From Phycomyces nitens (lineage: Eukaryota; Mucoromycota; Mucoromycetes; Mucorales; Phycomycetaceae), in contig JAHRBC010000007.1 of assembly GCA_022702545.1 (NCBI GenBank), positions 806,001 through 870,000 of the forward strand: a stretch of 64,000 nucleotides of DNA, written 5' to 3'. Made by a program: the position numbers and the translations under genes. Every line of letters starts with the position of its first letter. Position 1 is the first letter of the stretch. The notes beneath the pieces were generated by a model that had not been told where the DNA came from, did no database searches, and saw only the letters and a program-made list of their open reading frames with translations. Shown piece after piece: positions 36,905-47,490 of this stretch.

Positions 36905-39101
36905 TTAATGATAACTAAATAATTCAAGGGTGTCCAATGTCAATGCAGCCAGAACCTGGTGTTCCTGAAATAAGCAATGCTTAATGTCCATTACAGGTCC
37001 ACCCAGGTCTAGTTCTTGAACCAATAATTCTTGATTGCACAAAACGATCTAGAAGAATGTCAGTTTTGAGTTTGGGAAGATTCTGCAACCTTACCCGTCC
37101 ATTTGCCTCGACACTAAAGGCGACTATTGTCCCTAGATCTTCAGATGAAATGAGTGTTGTACGTGCCATATTGTGTTGAGGAAATGGGCTACTAAATGAC
37201 CATTGGGGACACATGGTCATTTCTTCGGTTATTGTACCAACAACATGTTTTGTTTCTTCTCGGTTTCGTAATGAGACAAGAAAAGTCGAACTAGAGGGTT
37301 GGTAAGATGAAGAATAGCAATTGTATTCTCGGACTATTCATATTAAAAGCCATTAATATACTTGCCAAGTCCATTCTAATACACAAACCTATCTCTGGGT
37401 CTATCAATGGTATGGCCACTGGGACCTCATTTGATTTACCAATAGACCACCCTACAGAAGATGATAAACCACTGCAGAGTATCCTATATTGGTTTTCATC
37501 TGAAAAGATGTCCAAAGAATGAATAGGTCCAATACTCGTATCCAGTCTTAGGCAATAGAGAGGCTGATGTGGATTACGGATGTCGTAAACTACAATCGTT
37601 CCATTCGCCAGGCCACAATAAAGTATATTGAGATCATGATTGTCAAAGTTACATGACCACCCAGGTGCCTCTAGGTGATATCTTTAGTAGGATAAGTATA
37701 ATGACTATACTTTTAGAAATAAAGGCCAATAAATCTACCTTTGCAGCACTCTATTTTCGTCCAGCGAACTCAGTACAAGGGTTTTGTCGAGACCTGTCGA
37801 TAGTATATACAAGTCCCCGTATACAGGGCGTTTTATGTCGCGTATAGTATTGGTGTGGTTTGGGATAAATTCGGCCAAGGAGCCGTCTGTCATGTTAATC
37901 TTTTGTAGGCCATGCCCATGTTCATTGTGCTTTATCCCTACTACTGCCAACGAAAAGCATGGCATGAGTGTCACTACTCGTGCTGACTGGCTCTGTTTAG
38001 CATTGTCAGTTTATGAATATACTAGTGTAGTTTCGGACGTACCTCTTGTGGTAGCCTGACACTATGAAATGGCTTATATGATCTTACTACATCCTCGGAT
38101 TCATTGGCCACCGTATCTAAAGTCTCGTCCAAAGTATCACTTTCTAGACTATTCCTTGACTCTGGTTCTTGATTTATCTGCACATTTATGTCGTCTATTG
38201 AGTCGTCTATCAATATGACTGATGATTCATCGAGTGTGATTATCGTGGGTCCTTCTGATAGGGCTACAGAGTCTTCAGATTCTGCCACAGAAGAAGTGTC
38301 CAAGATTTCTTCTGGGCCAATGGGTTTGATATCTGATATTGGATCAAAGATCTCGGATTGAATAACTGCTGGTTGATTCATAGTGTCACTCAAACTACTT
38401 TCCAAAGTATCCGGATCATTTATGTCGCTATTCGTTCCAAGTAAGTAAAGATACTAAACGTATCTATGTATGTTGACATACTCTAGGACTTCATGCGGTA
38501 TATTTCTTTTGGTGAATTCTCTCTTGCACATGTTGACACCCAAGATTGATTTTTCTAGGGCTTTAGCTAGTTCAAAACTTCTTTGTTGAGCAGTTTGTAA
38601 TTCACGTTTGAGTTCAAAGATATCTGTCTCGTCATGAACTGCAATGCGTATTTGGTGGAGAACCCGTGCTTCAGATTTTCGGGAAGGCTTCCTATTGGTA
38701 TCTCGTCAGAATATATATATATATACAGCCCTTGGTGACACTTACATGCACATAGGACAAGCACCTTTTCCATTAGCACCATATTTCGATAGTTGCGAGT
38801 CTATCCAGCGTAAAATGCAACTAAAGTACCATGCACCAAGATCAGCAGGATGGCCTATTGCTAAATTTTTATTGTGTTGGAGACCTGTTTACCTCTTTCC
38901 AAATAAATGTCCACAATTAAGAGATACAAGACAATGAGGACCTTTGCTAGTCCAATCCTCAGAGCAGATTGTGCAGGCCATTGCTTCTTCATCCTCATCA
39001 TCTTCCCATGGAGTTTTTGGATTGGCAGAAGCTACATTGGTAATGCTGGAGAGATCTTTAGATTGACTTGGTTGGATTGGCTGTTGATTAGTAGATTCCA
39101 T
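36905..39101 (-). CDS. RFWD3-like E3 ubiquitin ligase (RING, coiled coil, WD40)
   Basis: Eight exons, 39101-38893, 38820-38746, 38691-38482, 38427-38043, 37992-37739, 37681-37389, 37333-37095 and 37048-36905, give 602 residues. The RING is CTICSEDW (Cys43, Cys46), NCGHLFGKSCILRWID (Cys63, His65, Cys71) and ACPMC (Cys91, Cys94), the C3HC3 pattern seen in RFWD3. A coiled coil follows (HDETDIFELKRELQTAQQ). After an acidic Ser/Asp linker come WD-like repeats: SARVVTLMPCFSLAVVGI, LSTGLDKTLVLSSLDEN, WSCNFDNHDLNILYCGLANG and VVYDIRNPHQP. In animals RFWD3 ubiquitinates RPA and RAD51 at stalled forks; a similar nuclear role is inferred. The last exon ends DIKHCLFQEHQVLAALTLD, matching the C-terminal blade. 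Exon 7's start is the least certain. Confidence 0.85.
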
Positions 39102-39267
39102 CTCTTTTGGGTTGATGAATGATAACCATGAACCCTCTCTACCGCACTTGGTTTATGATGTGGCTTGTGCCATCACTTTATGGTAGACACCTAGTCAATT
39201 TTATTGATGTGTATATAAATATATGTAGATATATAGATATCTATATATTAGGTATAAGGTCTAACCA

Positions 39268-40396
39268 TCAAGACCGTTCGTAAAGAATATCATAATGACC
39301 TATACATATTATTTTACACGAGTATTTTAGTCAATAACCATTAGGATCCAGTTATCTTTTTTTACCAAACCGTAGATATTGCTTACCTGGTCTGTAGATC
39401 AAATGCAAAGGCTTCTTTTGACCCTTTTCTGCTTCATCCGGCCAAAACTCATGGACTGCTACATTGTCGCCAGCACCACCATCCAAGTATACTACTTCCA
39501 CAGGAATATCCAAGGCTCTTGTAAGAGCAATTATCTGTAAATGATCCGATTCTCGCCCAAATGCTTCAACATGCATTGCACAAAACTCATCAATCGAAAT
39601 CATTTCAGTCACCAAGAATGGCTCATATTCTGCTGAATGGATACGAAGGTATGCAGAAGCAACAAATCGTAGGTGCATAACAATTGCGTTGCTAATCTCT
39701 TCAGACTGGAAGCTGACCAGAAGCATATCAGGATCAGTCACGCGCTGGGGAAGAAGTTCATACTGCTCCAAGGTTACATCATAAAAGTCCTCATAAGCCA
39801 ACTTTTGGAATCCACCAAGCTCCAATAAATCAGGCGTTGTCTTTAACTTTGCAAGCCCAGCATCATAATTCTCCCAATTGGACAGTATACTCTCGAACCA
39901 GGCAAACGCAAAGGCTAATATGTTTCATTAGACCAACCTCACTTTGCTGGCCTTTTATATATATATATATATATCTGGTATCCTTACCTCTAAAGAAACA
40001 ATTGCCTATGAACAGCCCATGTCAATTATATATTCGCGTACTCAATCACCAAAACGCTTACCATCACCACGACAACGACGTATACGATCATATTTCTTGC
40101 TGAGGTTCTTTAATAAATAAATAAATAAAAACAAGGGTTTATGGTCAAGGCATGTGCTGCTTTGGCTGCATCGACTTACATTTATCTTTCGCAAAAAAGG
40201 CTGATTGTCTTTGAATTCTTCTACCAGCTTCTCAATGGGATCTGCTTGACACACAAGAGGAATCTAAAGACGAATGCGTGGTTAGATGATATTATTGTAT
40301 GAAACGTATTACTTTTTGTGCTTCTTGGTCCTTTATTTGCTGCTCAAACATAAGGATCTGCTCATCTGTCAGTTCAGGCTCTTGTTCGGTCGACAT
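39268..40396 (-). CDS. OTUB1-type Lys48-selective deubiquitinase
   Basis: Six exons, 40396-40313, 40263-40180, 40107-40062, 40005-39988, 39914-39387 and 39299-39268, give 263 residues (human OTUB1 has 271). The catalytic DGNCFFRAF motif is assembled from three exons. An 18-nt microexon (39988-40005) supplies the catalytic Cys74. The C-terminal active-site His appears only after splicing exon 5 (YRPG) to a 32-nt last exon that reads HYDILYERS. Without this the frame would run to a false stop at 39352 and seem to lack the His. Other family blocks are SDHLQIIALTRALDIPVEV and the helix FCAMHVEAFGRESDH. OTUB1 enzymes cleave Lys48-linked ubiquitin and also inhibit some E2s. It lies 166 bp upstream of the RFWD3-like gene on the same strand. 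Confidence 0.92.
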
Positions 40397-40726
40397 TATT
40401 GTATTGATGAAAAGGGGCGGCGTGTAAACTGGTAGATTTCCTGCAAAGTGATGAGGTGGACCTTCCTTTCTCCACACAGTCACGGCGGTGGAAATGGTAC
40501 ACAAGCACTGCCAAGTGCAACCATTGACAAGATACTCCAATAATGACAGCACGGCTTTGCATAATTGACATACAAAACTATCAAGTAGTATCAGATCAAC
40601 AGACTATCATTTACTGTTTTAATCCTCTGAATTATACAAAATATTAATTTTTTTTTGAATTTAGTGTACAGTTTATTTATTACCCTATTGTCTCTAATCA
40701 GCTATTACTTTGGAATTAATGTAAAT
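40397..40726. other. Intergenic, nothing recognised
   Basis: AT-rich DNA between the OTUB1 gene and the repeat island. The small reverse ORFs over the OTUB1 start are 5' extensions in other frames. No promoter motif is evident. Confidence 0.5.
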
Positions 40727-40817
40727 GGGTTAGGAAATTGTAGATACTGTAAGAGTAAGAAATATTATGGTGGTTTATATACTTGTTATGCTAGCTCATT
40801 TTTACTTTTAATATATA

Positions 40818-42161
40818 AACTCAGATAAAAGAATGTTTGGACCTCTGCAAATAATTTCTCAAGGAAAGAAATGCTTACATTTATTCAACATACAACCTCT
40901 CAACAGTGATGATAGCTAGAGCATCCAAACTTGAAGCATAAAAAGATATACATGTCAAGTATTTATTTAGTTAAAAAAATAAGAAACTAGTATCTAGTAT
41001 GGCTGCCTTTTGCGTCAATTACTGCCTGGCATCGACTTGGCATACTCCCCACTAAACGTGAAGCAAGTTCAGTGCCCAGTATCTTCCATTGTTGTTGTAT
41101 TGCAACCTTCAAATCAGCCACATTTTGAATACTGGCCCTTACTTCACTCATCTTTACTTCGATGGCCCACCAAACATGCTCAATGGGATTTAAATCAGGA
41201 CTTTTGAGCAGGCCAGTACTCAAAGCCCTTGATTGCATGACCATCTTTCCACCACTTTGCATAGGAGCCAGTATGGCAGCTGGCGCCGTCTTCTTGGAGT
41301 ATTAACTCCTTATCCTGTTCCTCTGACAGATTTTTGACCCAGGGAAGGAAGTTCTGGGCCAAAGTGTTGACATATACGTCTTGGTTTACATTGCCTTCGA
41401 GGAAGACCAAAGGGCCAAAACCACCTGCCCAGAAACAACTCCATATCATGGCACTACCCTTGCCCCACTTCGTCACTGGTACAATATGCCCTTCTTAGTA
41501 CCTTTCTCCAACTCTTCTGATCACCCGAGCACCGCCATTATTGCCCTCGACTGTGAATCGTGACTCATCAGACCAGACTACACTCCTCCATTGGTCATCT
41601 ATCCAATTGACATGATCCTTGGACCATTGCAGTCGTCTTTGCTTGTGTCTTTCTGTCAAAGCTGGCTTATGAGCTGCAATATCAGAACCAAAGCCAAGGT
41701 TCTTGAGACAACTGATTACTGTTGCTCTACAGACAATAATCTCAATCTCCTGCAATGCGAATCTCAGCTGATTGTAATTGGCAAATGGATTCTTCCGTAT
41801 GCATTGCACAAGATGTCTCTCCGTCCTCTCGTTAATGATTTTTGGTCGTCCAGAGCTCTTTCTAGGAAGGGGCGACCCAGTTTCTTTAATTCTTAATGAT
41901 CTTCTTGACAGTTGACAAATTAATTTCGACAATTGCCGAAATCCTTGTGGGACCAATCTCAGCCAAGTGCAGGTACATGATTCCACCAAACTTAAGCCCA
42001 TCAGTCCTATAATATGGGCCGCATATGTTCTCTGCTGCAAATGATATTTTCATGTTGGTGTCGATTAGTAAAAAGAAGAGAAAATAATGTTTTTATTTTT
42101 CAAAAAAAACCGTTTTTTTGGGATTTTTGTGAAGAGGTCCAAACCTTTTTGTGTCCGAGTT
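40818..42161 (-). mobile_element. Tc1/mariner element A, inactive
   Basis: Imperfect terminal inverted repeats of about 35 bp begin AAACTC and contain GTTTGGACCTCT. They are flanked by TA on both sides (40816-40817 and 42162-42163). The length of ~1.34 kb is typical. The reverse strand encodes a broken DDE transposase. Confidence 0.85.
40987..42053 (-). pseudogene. Tc1-like transposase, frameshifted (element A)
   Basis: Reading 42053 to 40987: a helix-turn-helix region (ISAIVEINLSTVKKIIKN) stops near 41885, where the frame shifts. The coding continues with GRPKIINERTERHL, NYNQLRFALQE and VVWSDESRF (first catalytic Asp). A TAA interrupts at 41497-41495. Then come SAMIWSCFWAGGFGPL and LQEDGASCHTGSYAKWW (second Asp). 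A one-base insertion near 41212 precedes SPDLNPIEHVWW (third acidic residue, Glu). The family and triad are clear, and the gene cannot make a full protein. Confidence 0.9.
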
Positions 42162-42479
42162 TAATGTGTAATGGTTGGTTATCACTTTAGCAGTTTAAAG
42201 TGTACACATGGCTTGTAACTGATCCTCAGATGTTAAATTGCCAGGGTTATTAGCGAGTAGTAACCGGTGATCGGCTGTGGAGTCTGTATTTCACTCAACC
42301 GTAGTGTGTATACCACAACGAGTACAATTCTAGAGGGATGCGCGTTATTTGTTTTCACTGAGGAAAACGTTGTTATTAGCAAGACTTTGCACAGTCTTAT
42401 AATAATTGCATTACGAATATATATAACAGGCTATTATATAGAGATATACATGTAGACCTGTATCATACTAGACAAATAT

Positions 42480-43017
42480 TTATTTTTATAAGTCAAACGA
42501 CCAATGGAACAGTATGGTGTGGTCAGATAAATCATCTCGGTTTTGTTGAATGGCAAAGATGCTGCCACATGTGTGTTTTAAAAAAGTTTGAGAAAGCTAC
42601 AAAGGAAGAAATACGATATTGAGAGTGAAATTGAGTAGTGGAGGATTTGTCCCGTTAGAGATCATAGACACTTTTCAGGTTAAGCAAGTTGTATACGTTA
42701 ATATGTTGGCAAAATATTTCAACTCATGGTTCAAAAATGCTACTGGTAATGAGGAGAAAGATTTTGTATTTCAGAAATATGAAGCCATTTACCATACAAG
42801 CGATATTGTCAATAGTAGGAAGATACACACCGGATTAGAGGGCATGGGATTGGCAAACTCAAAATCCTCTAGAGTTGCCGATTGGGAAGCAAAGGATCAA
42901 CTATAGATTATAAAGGTTCTGTAGAGACTGTTTCTACAAGAAATATTGGTGAGGTTAGGCATCGAGCATGCAAAAGCTTTGGTTGACAGGATGCACAAAA
43001 TATGTCAAGCAATAGGT
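42480..43017 (+). pseudogene. Older Tc1-like transposase remnant
   Basis: Forward-strand frames retain NDQWNSMVWSDKSS-like, then SGGFVPLEIID, VVYVNMLAKYFNSWFKNA and FQKYEAIYHTSD, and finally LGIEHAKALVDRMHKICQAI. These align position by position with element A (AGGFGPLVFLEG, VYVNTLAQNF, LQEDGASCHT, LASRLVGSMPSRCQAV). The catalytic Asp of the QEDGASCH block is lost. No terminal repeats were found. Confidence 0.7.
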
Positions 43018-43107
43018 AATAATTTAACAAAACTCTATATTTTACAGTTTATTTTCTATTATAATAATTTTCAAAAATTGCAAAAAAAAAACTCACAAGT
43101 TTGAAGT

Positions 43108-43394
43108 TGTGGTATACACACCACAGTTGAGTGAAATAAAAACTCCACAGCCGATCACCGGTTACTACTCGCTAATAACCCTGGCAAGTTAACATCTCAG
43201 GAACAGTTACACACCAGACACACATAAAATTCACACTGCTACAATGATAACCAGCAATTACATGACGGGAACTCTAATTACAAGGGAATTTGAATAATAG
43301 TATATAAGCAATCATAATATTCTTTCTTCAATAAATAACACTCTCCCAGTATTCTTATTTCCCTTACAAGATACTAACAAACCAATATACCTCA
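43108..43394 (+). repeat. Solo LTR L2
   Basis: 287 bp, starting TGTGGTATACACACCACAG and ending ATATACCTCA. Its flanks (GAAGT left, GATGG right) do not form a target duplication, unlike L3 and L4, so it may be a recombinant LTR. Confidence 0.8.
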
Positions 43395-44748
43395 GATGGA
43401 AAGTAGCGATAATCATAAGCTTAGTATGAAAGTATTGAGCAATTGTAAGTGTGATGACCGGTTCTGACATTCCCCAATAAATTCCACAATACATAACATT
43501 TTCATTTTATATCGTTTATTATATAGCTTTACATTCTTCTCTATCAGTATAAATATCTTTAACAATTCACGTAATAAATGGTACTTAATTATCTTTGCTT
43601 CTACCCAACTCTTCCTGTTCACTCTGACTTTGGTCTTCTTGTCTTGCCTTATAAAAGCACCTAAAATCCTTGCCAGTCTTCCTCCCTTGTCTTGTTCCAT
43701 CAAGGCCTTACAGTAAGCTCTGTCGAGACCTTTAAATGAAAAAAGCATGTTTTTGGATTGATCTTATTCTTCACATATACAAGCAATTGACCAAAGAGTA
43801 TATAATAAAAACAAGACCTTTATTTAGTATGGGATAGGTCCACTTTATTCTTTCCTGATATATAGCAATATATTATCTAGGGAAAAAAAACAATGCTTAT
43901 CCACTCTTTGGTTAGAGCCTTTCTAAGCTGATTTAGTATTGTATGGAATTAAAGAAAGAAACCGGTCATTCTGTAGACCTTTATATATTAAATGAATAGT
44001 TTAGTTTTTCTATCTAGTTGACTTTACTTGGATATCAAATAGACCTTTCTACCGGCAAAGACACTTGTGAAAAGATGGTTTTTTGCATTTACTTTTGTTT
44101 AGCCTTGTCCGGGTCATTATTGTATTCTATTGTTGCTTACACGAATATTTTGATACACTAATTCTTGTTCTTCTTGTTATTATTTTGTCAATTTGTCTAT
44201 TTTCTTAATAATACTTTTCTTTTCTATCCTTGGCTTTTGATGAGTCAATAGCATCAACTAGACTGGTATTCCAGTCAAGATTGTAAATAGTTTTATAGAA
44301 AAGACAAGAATGACAAATGGTTGTAGAGCCTCTCTGTCTCCTCTTTTTGTAAATTCTCTATTATTCTAGATATACTTTGGTGCTTTTTGTTGCTGATGGC
44401 CCAAGGTTTGTTGCGCATTTGCTGATTGCAAGAGATTGATTAAGTAGCTTGTGTATATTACAGCAATCTCAATGCGAATCTACTACATTACAGCCAAATA
44501 CTCTTTATGTTAATATATTTAAAATTTAGTAAAAGCAGCAGTAGGAGAAAAAGAAGAAAAAGAAAAGGCAATTGAATTAGAATGAGATTTAGTGATTAGC
44601 TCTACAGATGTAAAGAATCTATTATCTTGAGTGATGGGCACATCATTTTGATAAAAAAATACTCAGCAGACACTATAGACATTATTACCATAAAAGGCAA
44701 GCAAAGAGTTGCACGTATTTCTTAATTTTCTATATACTGGTAATACTG

Positions 44749-44975
44749 GCGTATGGCGGGGTTGGTTAAGGCGTTGGATTTCCAAGGTCTGAGTCCGGGG
44801 TTCGATTCCCGGGCTTGGAAATTGGGAAAGTGAAAATTCTTAATCAGCTGAGTCGTATGTCGGGGCAGTACCTGGGACTTTGGCCAAGTCTCAGCTTGGA
44901 CTTCAGTAGCCGCGGGGATTCCAATCTACCAAGCTTAGCTTGGTAGAGTACTGTTGCACTTTTTTTTTATTTTAT
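44749..44975 (+). mobile_element. tRNA-derived SINE-like module, copy 1
   Basis: The head has a box A-like TGGTTAAGGCG (44763-44773) and an exact box B, GGTTCGATTCC, within a T-arm-like hairpin near 44796-44813. It is not a tRNA: no 7-bp acceptor stem closes it. The body ends in the perfect inverted repeat 44925-44947 and then a T-rich tail. Copies 2 and 3 at 49530-49747 and 52580-52796 belong to block X copies, so they are not independent insertions. Confidence 0.6.
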
Positions 44976-45171
44976 TTTTTGTCGTTTTGGATCTGTATTG
45001 TTCTTCCAATGCTATAATACACCCAATATTTGCCCAAACTCACTGGGAGTCGTAAACAAAGATAGAAAGATAGATCCTTTTTATTCAATGAAATATTGTC
45101 CTCTTTTATATCTTTTCTAAACCTACTCAGCCATCATAAATGTCCGACACTTTGGTGGCCTCAAAGATTCC

Positions 45172-45201
45172 AGTCTACTAAGAAGGAGAGCTTAGTAGAC
45201 T
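45172..45201 (+). repeat. Perfect 11-bp hairpin followed by T-rich tail
   Basis: Stem 45172-45182 pairs fully with 45191-45201 around an 8-nt loop. It is preceded by AAAGATTCC and followed by T/A runs. The arrangement is that of the SINE-like 3' end at 44916-44975 (GGGGATTCC, hairpin, T tail), suggesting two related modules in tandem. Confidence 0.75.
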
Positions 45202-45715
45202 ATTACTATTTTTTAATTTTTTTTAATTTTTTTTTAATTTTGCAAATTTATTTATTAGGGGGTTTCATTGATTTTTATTTTCCAAGTTTTATTTATTGGC
45301 AATTAATATTTTGAAAATATGTTATTGAACCCCCTCCCCCCTCTTTTTCTTTAATCGGTTCTAGTATTTTATCCAAACAATATTTGTATGGTGCTCATGG
45401 TGCCAAATAGCTGTTTTGAAAAGACTAGTGGCACCTTTTTTGCAAAACCAATCGGTGGTCTTTGTAAACCCAATTCATAGTAAGGTATTTAGATTTGTTA
45501 GTATTTCATGGGAAATGGGAATACTATGAGAGCTGTTTATCGACAAAAGAGTACTATGTGTGGTATACCTACCGTTGCCGAGTGAAGAAAGGGTCTATAA
45601 CCGATGTCTGGTTACTCTTTACTATTGACCATATATTAAAAATGAGGGTGATATCTGGGCTGTTTGATAGCCATAACATTATTGACCCACCTAGTGCCTT
45701 CTTTCATTTCACAAG

Positions 45716-46000
45716 TGTGGTATACACACCACAGTTGAGTGAAATACAGACTCCACAACCGATCTCCGGTTACTACTTGCTAATGACCCTGGCAAGTTAA
45801 CATCTCAGGAACAGTTACACACCAGGCACACGTACACTTCACACTGCTACAATGATAACCAACCATTACACGACAGGGACTTAATTACAAGGGAATTTGA
45901 ATAATAGTATATAAGCAATCATAATATTCTTTCTTCAATAAATAACACTCTCACAGTATTCTTATTTCCCTTAAAACATACTAACAAACCATATACCACA
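45716..46000 (+). repeat. Solo LTR L3 with 5-bp target duplication
   Basis: 285 bp, TGTGGTATAC at the start and ATACCACA at the end. ACAAG precedes it (45711-45715) and follows it (46001-46005), so it is a clean solo LTR. Confidence 0.88.
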
Positions 46001-46567
46001 ACAAGATTTGACTTTTGCATTGGGCATTTTCCACTTGATAAGCAAGCTCTCGGTTGTTTTCTTCATTCAATTTCCCGAAAAATGGAAAGGCTTCTTCCCG
46101 GCAAGTTCATATACGCTTGCTGTATAAGCATACCCTTGATCATCTTAAAGGACCTACGGCTCCTGCCCATATACATCACTAGAGCATAATGGAGCCTCCA
46201 CTAAGCTGCATTCTTGGCTTTAAATAATCTGCCTCATAAACTCGGGGCTAAACACACGTGTTTCTACCTTTCGGAAAAAGCATAACTCTCGACTAATCGC
46301 TCCGGATGACACAATCGCATCTTTGATTAGCTTTATTGGAGTGATGAAAAATCTTAATCGCTTCATCTAATGTGCTTTTAATAGCCGTGGCTCGCATACA
46401 AGTTGCTGTTTTGTTGAGACATGCCGTGATTCGAATGAGGAAAGCGCCTTTAAAAAAATTATGGTGCTGACTCTTTATTTTGTGAGGTTTAAATCAATTG
46501 TCCTTAATCTTGGTATGGGTCTGTACGAATATTAAATCAAAGAAAGAAATATTTAGAGAATAAAACT

Positions 46568-46853
46568 TGAGGTATATGGTTTGTTAGTATGTTTTAAGGG
46601 AAATAAGAATACTGTGAGAGTGTTATTTATTGAAGAAAGAATATTATGATTGCTTATATACTATTATTCAAATTCCCTTGTAATTAAAGTCCCCGTCGTG
46701 TAATGGTTGGTTATCACTGTAGCAGTGTGAAGTGTACGTGTGCCTGGTGTGTAACTGCTCCTGAGATGTTAACTTGCCAGGGTCATTAGCAAGTAGTAAC
46801 CGGAGATCGGTTGTGGAGTTTGTATTTCACTCAACTGTGGTGTGTATACCACA
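46568..46853 (-). repeat. Solo LTR L4 with 5-bp target duplication
   Basis: 286 bp in reverse orientation. AAACT lies at 46563-46567 and again at 46854-46858. This shows that sequence on both sides of L4 was contiguous before insertion, so the left arm and the spacer's left edge are the ancestral arrangement. Confidence 0.88.
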
Positions 46854-46866
46854 AAACTATCTAAAA

Positions 46867-46954
46867 GTCTCTGTGAGATTCGAACTCACGGTATTCCAGC
46901 CAAGGCCAGAAAACTGCCTGTCAAGTCAACCAAAAGTCAACTATAGACCGAGAC
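46867..46954 (-). tRNA. tRNA-like gene fossil, type II length
   Basis: On the minus strand an 88-nt unit starts GTCTCGG and ends CAGAGAC, pairing six of seven bases. It has a perfect T arm (GTGAG, TTCGAAT, CTCAC) and is followed by TTTT. The length suits a Leu/Ser-type tRNA, but no good D arm or anticodon stem forms. It is probably a pseudogene. A second weak tRNA-like piece with GTTCAATTCTC occurs on the minus strand near 47180-47270. The rest of 46859-47316 shows nothing else. Confidence 0.4.
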
Positions 46955-47490
46955 GGGGATGTTCAAAAGAACAACAAAATTCAAAAGACTGGGGCTATTC
47001 CTCACTGTTTTAAGCAACAAAGGCTATATTCAGTTACGAGACCCCGCCTCTTTCGTTTCATCTAAACGCGATTTTACATTCTCTGGATTAACATTATCAA
47101 AGTGCTCTTGGGTATAGCTACTAGAGTAGTACAACCAAGAACGATCAATATAGTCTTGTAGCCCAGGGGGGCTACGGGCGAGAATTGAACATTGTTTCCA
47201 GCGCAAGATAATGGCCTAAAGACGTTCAGCCAAAATCCTGACAAGCACATCTTCGCAGCACCTGGTTCCATTAACCGGCCACGAGAGATTGGAGGCTTGA
47301 ATAAAGTATGACTTTATACAGTCACAAACAATAATGTTAAATAAATTTAAATAAAATTAATTTAGCAAATATCTATAGTCTTTAATCAAAAAGCAATTGT
47401 TCTACAAATAATACAGCTACAGAGTCTATATTTTAGAAAAAGAAACTTGAAGATGTTTATTTAAGAAATATAAAATAAAAAATAAAAATT

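Larger units (their letters stand above)
40727..42317 (-). repeat. Decayed solo LTR split by a Tc1 element (L1)
   Basis: The 42164-42317 part matches the first half of the local LTR family in reverse orientation, ending TATACCACA at 42317. The 40727-40817 part matches its other half weakly (GATACTGTAAGAGT, AATATTATG, TTATATACT). The Tc1 element 40818-42161 sits between them. This LTR is clearly older than L2-L7. The 42318-42479 stretch beyond it shows nothing I recognise. Confidence 0.6.
43395..45715. repeat. Block X: non-coding core of the repeat
   Basis: 2.32 kb between L2 and L3. It contains a 111-codon reverse ORF (43413-43748) that is broken in the other arm, a SINE-like module at 44749-44975, a hairpin/poly-T module at 45121-45240, and two degraded LTR pieces at about 45485-45640. 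Its second full copy is 51836-54148 and a truncated third is 49192-50510. A decayed relative lies near 56640-56830. Confidence 0.75.
43018..46853 (+). repeat. Left arm of a ~3.84-kb inverted repeat
   Basis: Near-identical in reverse complement to 50698-54548. Matching segments: Tc1 tail 43018-43107 with 54436-54548; LTR L2 with L7; block X 43395-45715 with 51836-54148; LTR L3 with L6; 46001-46567 with 50984-51550 (both 567 bp); LTR L4 with L5. Differences are scattered substitutions and homopolymer indels. Block X itself has no convincing gene. Confidence 0.95.

Noticed and set aside
39352..39825. OTUB1 lacking its active-site histidine (frame ends RPGKQY)
   Set aside because: A GT donor after RPG and an acceptor at 39300 join to a 32-nt exon that restores HYDILY, so the enzyme is complete.
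44749..44820. Functional tRNA gene
   Set aside because: Box A and B are present, but no acceptor stem or anticodon arm forms; it fits a tRNA-derived repeat better.
45495..45800. Identical 101-codon ORFs in both arms (also 51751-52056) as a conserved gene
   Set aside because: The ORF reads from a degraded LTR into LTR L3; identity simply reflects the recent duplication.
43108..46000. A ~2.9-kb non-autonomous LTR retrotransposon bounded by L2 and L3
   Set aside because: L2 and L3 are in the same orientation, but L3 has its own ACAAG duplication on both sides and L2 has none. No primer-binding site or polypurine tract borders the inner edges, so L3 is an independent solo LTR.
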